From the NCBI RefSeq assembly GCF_001038455.1, contig NZ_LDUY01000006.1, positions 20,229 through 84,228 on the forward strand: a DNA stretch of 64,000 bases, in the 5' to 3' direction. Within the stretch, counting starts at the first letter, position 1. Every line of letters starts with the position of its first letter. Shown here one piece after another: positions 25,898 to 33,518 of this stretch. The stretch comes from Fructobacillus sp. EFB-N1 (GTDB taxonomy: Bacteria; Bacillota; Bacilli; Lactobacillales; Lactobacillaceae). Below the pieces are notes generated by a model. It did no database searches. It was not told where the DNA came from and saw only the letters and a list, made by a program, of their open reading frames with translations. Made by a program: the position numbers and the translations under genes.

Positions 25898-25966
25898 CTA
25901 AAAAAGCGGTAAGTAACACTTTACCGCAGTCATGTTTGGGTTGTTAGTTAAGTTTTTAGCTAACAT
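25898..25966 (-). CDS. Putative 22-residue leader peptide of the cystine-type ABC operon
   Basis: On the minus strand GGAGAAG lies seven bases before an ATG that opens a 22-codon frame starting MLAKNLTNNPN and ending VKCYLPLF. The single Cys codon (TGT) and the Tyr codon fall exactly in the loop of the first terminator hairpin, and the TAG stop lies in its T tract. This layout could couple translation to termination. It is a prediction from layout alone; no homology is known to me. Confidence 0.45.
   Translation of the reverse strand: MLAKNLTNNPNMTAVKCYLPLF
25900..25927 (-). terminator. First terminator in the cystine-type operon leader
   Basis: On the minus strand GCGGTAA-AGTGTTAC-TTACCGC is followed by TTTTTT. 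It lies about 60 bases after the predicted transcription start. Confidence 0.85.
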
Positions 25967-25991
25967 TAATCTTCTCCGATTTCTTTCTATC

Positions 25992-26020
25992 AGTGTAACG
26001 GGACAAGAAAACTTTGTCAA
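25992..26020 (-). promoter_or_regulatory. Promoter of the cystine-type ABC operon
   Basis: On the minus strand TTGACA (26020-26015) and TACACT (25997-25992) are separated by exactly 17 bases. Confidence 0.85.
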
Positions 26021-26182
26021 CAGAATTGAACTGATTTTGCTAAAAAAGACAAAATTGGTTTACTTTCAAAATAGTCGGTTAAAAGCGATTGTTCGGCTTT
26101 TATTGCTGATTTTTCCAAAATGGTTTACTGGAAAGTCTGACTGAATGCTGGTTTGGCCACCTAGTCGGGCTAGCCGGCTTTT

Positions 26183-26190
26183 GCTATAAT
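26183..26190 (+). promoter_or_regulatory. Extended -10 promoter of metG
   Basis: TTTTGCTATAAT gives an extended -10 (TGC plus TATAAT at 26185-26190) about 40 bases before metG. No good -35 is visible, as expected for this class. Confidence 0.6.
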
Positions 26191-26232
26191 GAAAACATGG
26201 TATCGGTCATCATTTGACCAGAAAGGACTCAT

Positions 26233-28275
26233 ATGTCAGACAAGAAAACATTTTATATCACAACCCCAATTTACTATCCATCGGGAAAGTTACAATTGGG
26301 AAATACTTATACGACAGTTTTGGCGGATGCCGCTGCTCGTTACCATCGTCTTTTGGATGAAGACGTCTTCTTTTTGACTGGAACCGATGAACACGGGGAA
26401 AAGATTCAAAAGAAAGCGAACGAGGCCGGTACAAGTGAAATCGAATACTTGGACAAGATGATTAAGGACATCAAGGACCTGTGGTCATTGATGGGCATTT
26501 CATATGATAAGTTTATTCGAACGACTGATGAAGGTCACGAAAAGGCTGTCCAAAAGATCTTCCAGCAATTGCTGGATCAGGGTGACATCTACAAGGGCCA
26601 ATACGAAGGTTGGTACTCTGTTTCCGATGAAGAGTATTTCACGGAATCACAGTTGGCTGAAGTTTACCGTGACGAAAACGGTAAGATGATTGGTGGTAAG
26701 GCACCTTCTGGTCATGAAGTTGAAAAGATTCAAGAAGAATCATACTTCTTCAAGATGTCCAAGTATGCTGACTGGTTGGTTGATTACTACAAGTCACATC
26801 CTGATTTTGTCCAACCACATGCACGAATGAATGAAATGTTGCAAAACTTCATTTTGCCGGGCTTGGAAGACTTGGCTGTAACGCGAACTTCTTCAAACTG
26901 GGGTGTTCCCGTTCCAGGTGATGAACGCCACGTCATTTATGTTTGGATTGACGCCTTAGCTAACTATATTACTGCCTTGGGTTACGATTCAGCTGATGAT
27001 TCACTTTTGAAGAAGTTTTGGCCGGCTAATGTGCAATTGGTTGGAAAGGAAATTGTCCGTTTCCATATTATTTACTGGCCAATCATGTTGCATGCGCTTG
27101 GTTTGGAATTGCCAAAGGAAATCATTGGCCACGGTTGGCTGGTGATGAAGGATGGCAAGATGTCAAAGTCAAAGGGAAACGTGATTTATCCTGAAGACTT
27201 AAAGGCCCGTTATGGTTTGGATGCTGTTCGTTACTACCTGTTGCGTTCAATGCCATTTGGCAACGATGGGGTCTTCTCACCCGAAGACTTTGTGTCACGC
27301 GTGAACTTTGATTTGGCTAATGATTTGGGAAACCTCTTGAATCGAACGGTGGCCATGATTAATAAGTATGAAGATGGTGTGATTCCAGCCTTTACAACCG
27401 GTAAGACTGATTTTGATGAAGACTTGGACTTGGTTGTTGAAAAGCAGATTACAGAATACAACCAACACTTGAGTGCTGTTCATACAGCGGATGCGCTTGA
27501 AGCTGTTTGGGGTGTTGTTCGTCGTGCCAACAAGTACATCGATGAAACGGAACCTTGGGTTTTGGCTAAGCAGTCAGGCGAAGACGAAGACGCGAAGGCA
27601 GCTTTGCAATCCGTCTTGGCTCACTTGGCTGGAGCACTCCGTGCAGTTGCAGCGATGTTGCAACCGGTCATGACGGATGCGCCACGACAAATGTTTGCCC
27701 AACTTGGCTTAGATTACCCTGAAAAGGGCGTTTCTTTGGTTGACCTTGCCATCGATCAAGTGCCAGCCGGTACGAAGGTGGTTGCCAAGGGTGAACCAAT
27801 CTTCCCTCGTTTGGACGTGGAAGAAGAGGTTGCCTACATTGCTTCATTGGTTTCAAAGGATACCAAGGGTAAGGGCCGGGTAGTCAAAGAAGCCGCTAAG
27901 CAGGGCGCAAAGGAGCAAGAAGTGAGCGAAGAAATCCAACATAAGGATTTGATTGAGTACGACGATTTTGATAAGGTCGAAATTTTGGCGGCTAAGATTA
28001 CGGCTGCTGAATTTGTGGAAAAGTCAAAGAAGTTGATTAAGTTCACTTTGGATGATGGTTCTGACAAGCCGCGTCAGATTTTGTCGGGAATTCGTCAATG
28101 GTACCCAGAGCCTGAAGTCTTGTTAGGCAAGACAGTGGCAATCGTGGCCAATATGGCACCACGGAAGATGGCTGGCGAGTTATCAGAAGGAATGATTCTT
28201 TCTGCCGAAAAGAACGGCATTGTGACCGTTTCGGTTTTGCCAGAAATCATTGAACCTGGCTCAGGAATTGAATAA
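26233..28275 (+). CDS. metG: Methionine--tRNA ligase
   Basis: A 680-residue class I synthetase charging tRNA-Met. The HIGH-type motif appears in TPIYYPSGKLQLGNTY and the KMSKS motif in KDGKMSKSKGNVIYP. The region after residue 130 (GQYEGWYSVSDEEYF) lacks the four zinc cysteines of the long MetRS type. The last 110 residues or so (DFDKVEILAAKITAAEFVEK to the end) form the OB-fold tRNA-binding domain. The ribosome site AAAGGA lies about nine bases before ATG 26233. It is divergent from the cystine-type ABC operon. Confidence 0.98.
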   Translation: MSDKKTFYITTPIYYPSGKLQLGNTYTTVLADAAARYHRLLDEDVFFLTGTDEHGEKIQKKANEAGTSEIEYLDKMIKDIKDLWSLMGISYDKFIRTTDEGHEKAVQKIFQQLLDQGDIYKGQYEGWYSVSDEEYFTESQLAEVYRDENGKMIGGKAPSGHEVEKIQEESYFFKMSKYADWLVDYYKSHPDFVQPHARMNEMLQNFILPGLEDLAVTRTSSNWGVPVPGDERHVIYVWIDALANYITALGYDSADDSLLKKFWPANVQLVGKEIVRFHIIYWPIMLHALGLELPKEIIGHGWLVMKDGKMSKSKGNVIYPEDLKARYGLDAVRYYLLRSMPFGNDGVFSPEDFVSRVNFDLANDLGNLLNRTVAMINKYEDGVIPAFTTGKTDFDEDLDLVVEKQITEYNQHLSAVHTADALEAVWGVVRRANKYIDETEPWVLAKQSGEDEDAKAALQSVLAHLAGALRAVAAMLQPVMTDAPRQMFAQLGLDYPEKGVSLVDLAIDQVPAGTKVVAKGEPIFPRLDVEEEVAYIASLVSKDTKGKGRVVKEAAKQGAKEQEVSEEIQHKDLIEYDDFDKVEILAAKITAAEFVEKSKKLIKFTLDDGSDKPRQILSGIRQWYPEPEVLLGKTVAIVANMAPRKMAGELSEGMILSAEKNGIVTVSVLPEIIEPGSGIE

Positions 28276-28281
28276 AAATCA

Positions 28282-28319
28282 GTAAAAAGGCGGTTGCGTG
28301 AGCAACCACCTTTTTTTGT
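28282..28319 (+). terminator. Intrinsic terminator after metG
   Basis: AAAAGGCGGTTGC-GTGA-GCAACCACCTTTT with a T7 tract. Confidence 0.93.
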
Positions 28320-28397
28320 TTGTTTGAAGAAATGCTGGGTACGAAAAATGTTAGTAGTGCGGCATGGTGAAAGCGCTAGCCACCTAGGAATAAAGCC

Positions 28398-29033
28398 TTA
28401 CTTCAATGGCCAAGCCCATGGGTCTTGGTGCCACTTGGCTAGGCGGGTATGGTCTTCATCACTAATCACTTTCTGGTTGGCCAATAACTTGATTAAACCG
28501 GTATAAGTCAAAAGTGGAGCAAAGGCAAAGCCAGCCTCTTGGAAGTTCTTGTCAGCATCGGGGAAACCATACGAGAAGATGGAAACCACACCGGCCACGT
28601 TGAAACCTTCGTTTTTGACGGCTTTTGCAGCGCCAAGAACGGATCCACCAGTCGAAATCAGGTCATCAATCAAGACCACTTGGTCATCTGCTTGGATAAC
28701 ACCTTCGACTTGGCGACCGGTACCATGGTCTTTTGGCTTGGAACGAACATAAACCATTGGTAAGTCTAATTCGGCAGCAACCAGGGCTGCTTGGGGGATG
28801 CCGGCAGTGGCAACACCGGCAATCACTGATACTTGAGGGTATTGCTCCTTAATCAATGCAGCTAAGGCTTTTGCGATGGCGTGGCGTGTTTTTGGATAAG
28901 AAATCGTTAGGCGCAAGTCGGTATAAATTGGTGACTGGATGCCAGAGGCGAAGGTAAAGGTGTCGTCGACCTTCAATTGGACGATTTTGTGATCGATTAA
29001 ATCTTGGAGAATTGCTTCAGTTGAAACTGTCAT
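28398..29033 (-). CDS. pyrE: Orotate phosphoribosyltransferase
   Basis: A 211-residue enzyme joining orotate to PRPP in pyrimidine synthesis. The PRPP-binding loop is VVLIDDLISTGGSVLGA, and FASGIQSPIYTDLR is the conserved orotate site region; KPKDHGTGRQVEG is the flexible catalytic loop. It follows pyrF after 47 bases on the same strand and shares the PyrR-type attenuator upstream of pyrF. The length is normal. Confidence 0.96.
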   Translation of the reverse strand: MTVSTEAILQDLIDHKIVQLKVDDTFTFASGIQSPIYTDLRLTISYPKTRHAIAKALAALIKEQYPQVSVIAGVATAGIPQAALVAAELDLPMVYVRSKPKDHGTGRQVEGVIQADDQVVLIDDLISTGGSVLGAAKAVKNEGFNVAGVVSIFSYGFPDADKNFQEAGFAFAPLLTYTGLIKLLANQKVISDEDHTRLAKWHQDPWAWPLK

Positions 29034-29080
29034 TGGTAAAACCTTTCATTCTTTCTTTAATGGCTTTTTGTTGGTAAAAA

Positions 29081-29794
29081 TTAGTTTTGCCAAGCACTTT
29101 GGTAGCGGAGCCAAGCAGCAACTGGGTCGCTTGCCTTGGTAATTGGCCGGCCAACGACGATGGCCTTGGCACCATCCGCAGCTGCTTGGTCGGGACTAGC
29201 AACGCGCACCTGGTCATCCGTTTGGTCTTCTTGCATGCGAATGCCGGGGACAACGAAGAGAAAATCAGGACGCAAATGGGCGTTGAGTGTTGTCAACTCC
29301 AAGGCGGAGCAGATAACGCCGTCGCAGCCGGCCTGGTCCGCCATTTGGGCTAAGGCCAAGACCTGGTCCTGCATTGGCAGGGCCGCGTGCTGTTCGTTTT
29401 TCAGGACTTCATCAGAAATAGAAGTTAGCTCCGTGACTGCCAGGAGGGCAGGCATGTTGACGCTAGCCTTTGCTGCACCGATTTTCAAACCTTCCTTGGC
29501 AGCTTTCAACATGGCAGACCCACCCAGTGAATGAACGGTCACGTAGTCAACGCCGAGTTGGCCGATTTGAGCCATTGCCTGTCGGACGGTGTTGGGGATA
29601 TCAAAGAGCTTAAGATCTAAGAAAATCTCGCAACCGCGCTTTTTCAAATCAGTGATAATGGCTGGCCCAGCTTGGTAGAAGAGCTCCATCCCGACCTTGA
29701 CGGTTAATTGACTGGGGTCGGGAAAACGATCTAAAAAGGCTGTGACGGCGGCTAAGTCGTCAAAGTCCAAGGCAATCATTAGTGGTTTTTCCAT
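29081..29794 (-). CDS. pyrF: Orotidine 5'-phosphate decarboxylase
   Basis: A 237-residue TIM-barrel enzyme making UMP from OMP. The catalytic motif IFLDLKLFDIPNTV with the Asp-Lys-x-x-Asp array is intact, as are the N-terminal IALDFDD and the C-terminal phosphate-binding VVGRPITKASDP. AAGGAGAGTAACC precedes the ATG. It is the first gene of a two-gene pyrF-pyrE unit; the other pyrimidine genes must be elsewhere. Confidence 0.96.
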   Translation of the reverse strand: MEKPLMIALDFDDLAAVTAFLDRFPDPSQLTVKVGMELFYQAGPAIITDLKKRGCEIFLDLKLFDIPNTVRQAMAQIGQLGVDYVTVHSLGGSAMLKAAKEGLKIGAAKASVNMPALLAVTELTSISDEVLKNEQHAALPMQDQVLALAQMADQAGCDGVICSALELTTLNAHLRPDFLFVVPGIRMQEDQTDDQVRVASPDQAAADGAKAIVVGRPITKASDPVAAWLRYQSAWQN

Positions 29795-29817
29795 GGTTAC
29801 TCTCCTTCATGGGCAAG

Positions 29818-29951
29818 AAAAAAGACTATTCCCTAAAAAAGTTCAGAGAATAGTCTTATTGTGTTAAAAATTAAGCGTAATTTAATCATCTGGCTTCTCT
29901 GAACCAATTAATGACTAATGAAAGTATAAACTATCTGCCGGCTTTCGACAA
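29818..29951 (-). promoter_or_regulatory. Promoter and PyrR-type attenuator of pyrFE
   Basis: On the minus strand TTGTCG (29951-29946), 17 bases, TATACT (29928-29923) form the promoter. The leader holds a PyrR-type binding loop GGTTCAGAGAAGCC. Its GTTCAGAGAA (29904-29895) pairs perfectly with TTCTCTGAAC (29850-29841) as an antiterminator, while AAGACTATTC (29857-29848) and GAATAGTCTT (29831-29822) plus T residues form the competing terminator. UMP-bound PyrR would favour termination. Confidence 0.9.
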
Positions 29952-29956
29952 ATTTA

Positions 29957-29999
29957 TTTTAAAAAAAGCCCGAAGGAGTGTTTCCTTTGGGTTTCAAAA
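29957..29999 (-). terminator. Probable terminator of the glutathione-reductase-like gene
   Basis: On the minus strand AAACCCAAAGG and CCTTCGGGCTT pair with mismatches and are followed by T7. Confidence 0.65.
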
Positions 30000-30011
30000 T
30001 CAGTCCTGATT

Positions 30012-31346
30012 TTAAAGGAGGTCGCCGATGGCAGAATAACCAATGGTTGGGAAAATTGTCACCAAACGACTGAGTTGTGCTGGTGTGTACGCGAATTCAA
30101 TGGCAGGCAAGAGGGCGTTAATAACATCCTCTGCATGTTCTGAAATTTCGATTGCACCAACCAAGTGCTTTTCCTTGTCATAAATCAATGAAAGGTGGCC
30201 TTCTTTTTCATAGTCGACCATGCGATACCAGTCATCCATGACATCCTTTTCAACGACATCATATTGGTCAGGGTGAGCGGCAGCTTCATCGAGTGTTACG
30301 CCGGCTTGGGCTAAACGAGGGGTCGTGAAGACCGTTGTCCCGATGGCTGGATAGTTGATGACTTTGTCATCTTGGCCTAAGAGGCGCTTGGCAACATACT
30401 GGGACTCAAATGTTGCCGTTGGGGTCAACTTTGGTTGGGCCTTCTTCACTACGTCACCGGTTGCATAAATATTCGGCACGGCTGTTTGGAGGTATTCGTT
30501 AACCGTAATCCCGGCCTTGTCGAATTCGATTCCCAGATCTTCCAGACCAAGGTCGGCAGTGTTTGGTGTGCGACCGGTAGCATCCATGACGTAATCGGCT
30601 TCATAGGTACCGGTTGAAGTTTTAACGGCAAAGCCAGAAGTAACTTGTTCGACACTTTCAGTTTGGCTATTCTTGACGAATGTAATGCCTTGTTTTTCAA
30701 GGGCTTGCACCAAGGCATCACTATAGCGTTGGTTAAATTCAGGTAAAGCGCGGTCAGAACGGAGAATAACAGTGACGGCAACGCCTGCAGCGTTCATCAT
30801 TGCTGCGCTTTCGAGGCCGATATAGCCTGCCCCAATAATGACCATTTTGTCGGGCGCCTGGTCTAATGACAGGAAGTCCTTTGAATCATGAAGGTACTCA
30901 GCACCGGGGATGTCCAAGCGATTGGAGTGCATACCAGTGGCAATCACGATGTTTTCGGCTGTAACGGTTTGATCACCGATTGTCACAGTGTGGGCGTCGG
31001 CTAAGCGACCAGCACCGAAGTAGAACTTGATGCCCAATTCTTCCATCCCGCCTTGGATGGCGTTTGGGAAGATGGCGATGATTTCCTTTTTACGGGCCAT
31101 GTTCTTGGTCCAGTCAATGTCGCCGCTACCTGAAACAATGCCGTTTGAAGCACGTAATTCACGTTGTAAGGAAACTGCGTTTTCCAGGATAACTTTGGCG
31201 TTGCAACCCCAGTTTGGACAAGTTCCGCCGACCTTTTCTTTTTCGACAAAGGCGACTGTTTTACCGGCCTGAGCCAAAAGCGGTGCACCATCAAAGGCCC
31301 CGTGGCCGGCCCCGAGGTACAAAACGTCGTAATCGTATGCTGTCAT
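30012..31346 (-). CDS. Glutathione-reductase-like FAD/NAD(P) disulfide oxidoreductase with altered C-terminal active site
   Basis: A 444-residue two-dinucleotide-binding flavoprotein. The FAD motif LYLGAGHGAF, redox pair Cys43/Cys48 in GGTCPNWGCNAK, NAD(P) motif VIIGAGYIGLESA, and FAD-binding IYATGDVVKKAQ are present. The partner-subunit active site, normally a HPT...E motif, reads TIFPTIGYSA, so the catalytic His is Phe and the Glu is missing. True glutathione reductase activity is therefore uncertain; it may act on another disulfide or electrophile. It is a single-gene minus-strand unit. Confidence 0.85.
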   Translation of the reverse strand: MTAYDYDVLYLGAGHGAFDGAPLLAQAGKTVAFVEKEKVGGTCPNWGCNAKVILENAVSLQRELRASNGIVSGSGDIDWTKNMARKKEIIAIFPNAIQGGMEELGIKFYFGAGRLADAHTVTIGDQTVTAENIVIATGMHSNRLDIPGAEYLHDSKDFLSLDQAPDKMVIIGAGYIGLESAAMMNAAGVAVTVILRSDRALPEFNQRYSDALVQALEKQGITFVKNSQTESVEQVTSGFAVKTSTGTYEADYVMDATGRTPNTADLGLEDLGIEFDKAGITVNEYLQTAVPNIYATGDVVKKAQPKLTPTATFESQYVAKRLLGQDDKVINYPAIGTTVFTTPRLAQAGVTLDEAAAHPDQYDVVEKDVMDDWYRMVDYEKEGHLSLIYDKEKHLVGAIEISEHAEDVINALLPAIEFAYTPAQLSRLVTIFPTIGYSAIGDLL

Positions 31347-31504
31347 TTTCTAGATTCCTCCTAAGTTGAAAGCTTAATACGATTATCTCACAGTTTCTTT
31401 TGGAAATGAAATTTAAACTATACCAAATTGTCGTTTTCTTTACATGTTCAACTCATGATCTCAATAAAGAAAAAGGGTCTGTAAAGATAAAGATAAAGAG
31501 TAAA

Positions 31505-31540
31505 GAAAAAAGCCCATACCAACGTTAGTAGATGGCCCCA
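31505..31540 (-). terminator. Terminator after the ECF S component gene
   Basis: On the minus strand GCCATCTACTAAC and GTTGGTATGGGC pair with small bulges and are followed by TTTTTTC. Confidence 0.7.
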
Positions 31541-31619
31541 TAGTTTCGTTATCCTAATCTTTGGTTTTTCATCAGTTGGTCAAGGCTTTTTATTTTTGTT
31601 GCTTCTTGTCTTGCGTCAA

Positions 31620-32111
31620 TTAGTTTAAGGCCAGGCGTTTTGACAAAGCGGGACGAACGACTAGGGCAATGATTAGACCAAAGGCACATTGGGCTATGTT
31701 ACCGATGATCGAAGCAAAGCCTGTCGCCCAGCTGTGTGAAAGGAAGGCTGTGGCAAAGAAGTAGCCGACAACCATGACAAAGGAAGCCACGATAACGGCA
31801 ATCGTTTGGCTCATCACTGATTTCTTAGTGCCAATCAATCCAGCCAAGTAACCCTCTAAGCCGTGAATGACCAAGGAGAAGGGAGCCCAGGCAGCATAGC
31901 CAGCTAAAAGATCCAAGAGCAAACCGGATAAACCACCAACAATCATTCCTGAACGGGCACTACCCAATAGCGCCACTAAGAAAATGCCGGCTTCCACTAA
32001 GTTGACATAGCCACCTGGCGTTGGAATTCGCACCACATAAGAAAGGGCGAGGTTTAAAGCAGTAATCACGGCCAAAGTCGTGATGGTTTTGGTAGTAAAG
32101 TATTTATTCAT
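31620..32111 (-). CDS. ECF transporter S component, substrate unknown
   Basis: A 163-residue membrane protein with about five to six hydrophobic segments and the S-component start ITALNLALSYVVRIPTPGGYVNLVEAGIFLVALLG-like region (quoted here only in part by position, residues 18-50). The alanine-rich first helix that docks on the energizing EcfT is typical. S components bind a vitamin or other micronutrient and share an EcfAAT module encoded elsewhere. ATG 32111 has GGAG at eight bases; ATG 32117 is too close to it. Neighbours and leader give no clue to the substrate. The 270 bases between this gene and the next minus-strand gene hold only its terminator. Confidence 0.8.
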   Translation of the reverse strand: MNKYFTTKTITTLAVITALNLALSYVVRIPTPGGYVNLVEAGIFLVALLGSARSGMIVGGLSGLLLDLLAGYAAWAPFSLVIHGLEGYLAGLIGTKKSVMSQTIAVIVASFVMVVGYFFATAFLSHSWATGFASIIGNIAQCAFGLIIALVVRPALSKRLALN

Positions 32112-32251
32112 AATCATCTCTCCATGTATTTCATAATAATAGGAATATTATAGCAAGGATTTCAATGAATAAAAAAGACAGTTTTCTTTCAGTTATCCGA
32201 CAAAATCAGGAAATGGTATGGTTAATTTTTCAAACAATTTCTAGTGAACAC

Positions 32252-32282
32252 TTGCACTGGTTTCTAGCCTTTGTGTTATAAT
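32252..32282 (+). promoter_or_regulatory. Promoter of gapA
   Basis: TTGCAC at 32252-32257 and TATAAT at 32277-32282 with a longish 19-base spacer; GTG immediately before the -10 adds a TG-type element. Confidence 0.6.
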
Positions 32283-32327
32283 GTCCTTGTTGACATAAGT
32301 CAAAAAATTAATTGGAGGTCTACACAC

Positions 32328-33338
32328 ATGACTGTGAAGATTGGTATTAATGGATTCGGTCGGATTGGTCGTTTGGCATTCCGTCGTATCTTGGAACTTG
32401 GCGACTCAGCAGCTGATGTTGAAGTTGCAGCCATCAACGATTTGACTAGCCCATCAATGTTGGCATACTTGTTGAAGTATGACTCAACTCATGGAACTTT
32501 GGATGCTGAAGTTTCTGCTGATGAAACTGGTATCGTGGTTAACGGTAAGCATTACACTGTTTATGCAGAACGCGATGCAAAGAACATTCCTTGGGTTAAG
32601 AACGATGGTGTTGAATATGTATTGGAAGCTACTGGTTTCTATACTTCAGCCGAAAAGTCACAAGCCCACTTGGACGCAGGTGCTAAGAAGGTTTTGATCT
32701 CAGCTCCAGCTGGTGATGTACCAACTGTTGTTTATGGTGTAAACCAAGACATCTTGAAGGCTGACGACAAGATCGTTTCAGCTGGTTCATGTACTACACA
32801 GTCATTGGCTCCAATGGCTCGTGTATTGCAAGACCAATTTGGTGTTGAAGTGGCAACGATGACTACTATCCACGCCTTTACTTCAACTCAAATGATTTTG
32901 GATGGACCTAAGTCAAAGAAGTTCCGTTCAAACCGTACTGCTTCAGTAAACACTATCCCTCACTCAACTGGTGCTGCTAAGGCTATTGGCCTTGTTGTTC
33001 CAGAATTGAAGGGTAAGGTTGACGGTCACGCACAACGTGTTGCCGTTGTTGATGGCTCTGTTACTGAATTGACTTCTGTTTTGTCAAAGAAGGTTTCAGC
33101 AGACGAAATCAACGCAGCTATGAAGGCAGCTTCATCTGACTCATTTGGTTACAATGAAGACGAAATTGTTTCATCAGACATCATTGGTGACACTCACGGT
33201 GCTACTTTCGATGCTACTCAAACACAAATCGTTGAAGCCGGTGACAAGCAATTGGTTAAGACTGTTTCATGGTACGACAACGAATACGGTTTCACTTCAA
33301 ACATGATCCGTACTTTGTTGCACTTTGCAAACGTATAA
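32328..33338 (+). CDS. gapA: Glyceraldehyde-3-phosphate dehydrogenase
   Basis: A 336-residue glycolytic NAD-dependent enzyme. The NAD-binding start [17 protein letters not shown], catalytic Cys in [14 protein letters not shown] and the C-terminal [16 protein letters not shown] are textbook. TTGGAGGTC lies nine bases before ATG 32328; the longer frame from 32271 overlaps the promoter. Codon use is strongly biased, as expected for a highly expressed gene. It is monocistronic, with its own terminator. Confidence 0.98.
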   Translation: MTVKIGINGFGRIGRLAFRRILELGDSAADVEVAAINDLTSPSMLAYLLKYDSTHGTLDAEVSADETGIVVNGKHYTVYAERDAKNIPWVKNDGVEYVLEATGFYTSAEKSQAHLDAGAKKVLISAPAGDVPTVVYGVNQDILKADDKIVSAGSCTTQSLAPMARVLQDQFGVEVATMTTIHAFTSTQMILDGPKSKKFRSNRTASVNTIPHSTGAAKAIGLVVPELKGKVDGHAQRVAVVDGSVTELTSVLSKKVSADEINAAMKAASSDSFGYNEDEIVSSDIIGDTHGATFDATQTQIVEAGDKQLVKTVSWYDNEYGFTSNMIRTLLHFANV

Positions 33339-33351
33339 TCATTTATATAAA

Positions 33352-33383
33352 GGAAGAACGCTTCGGCGTTCTTTTTTTGTGCA
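33352..33383 (+). terminator. Intrinsic terminator after gapA
   Basis: AAGAACGC-TTCG-GCGTTCTT with a T7 tract. Confidence 0.93.
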
Positions 33384-33518
33384 AACAATCTAATTTAAAC
33401 AGATACAATAGAAACAAATGTGTACATAAAGAAATATATTTGATACAATGTTCTCGAGTTAACAAGGAGAAGTTTTAAAATGATGATGATTCATTAGTTG
33501 AAATGGAGGGCTATTTTC

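Noticed and set aside
25932..26144. 70-codon rightward frame between the ABC operon and metG
   Set aside because: No ribosome site; it runs antisense over the ABC promoter and leader, whose signals are much stronger.
28294..28506. Complete small phosphatase gene
   Set aside because: Only the short RHGE motif fits; the rest lies antisense to pyrE and no ribosome site exists.
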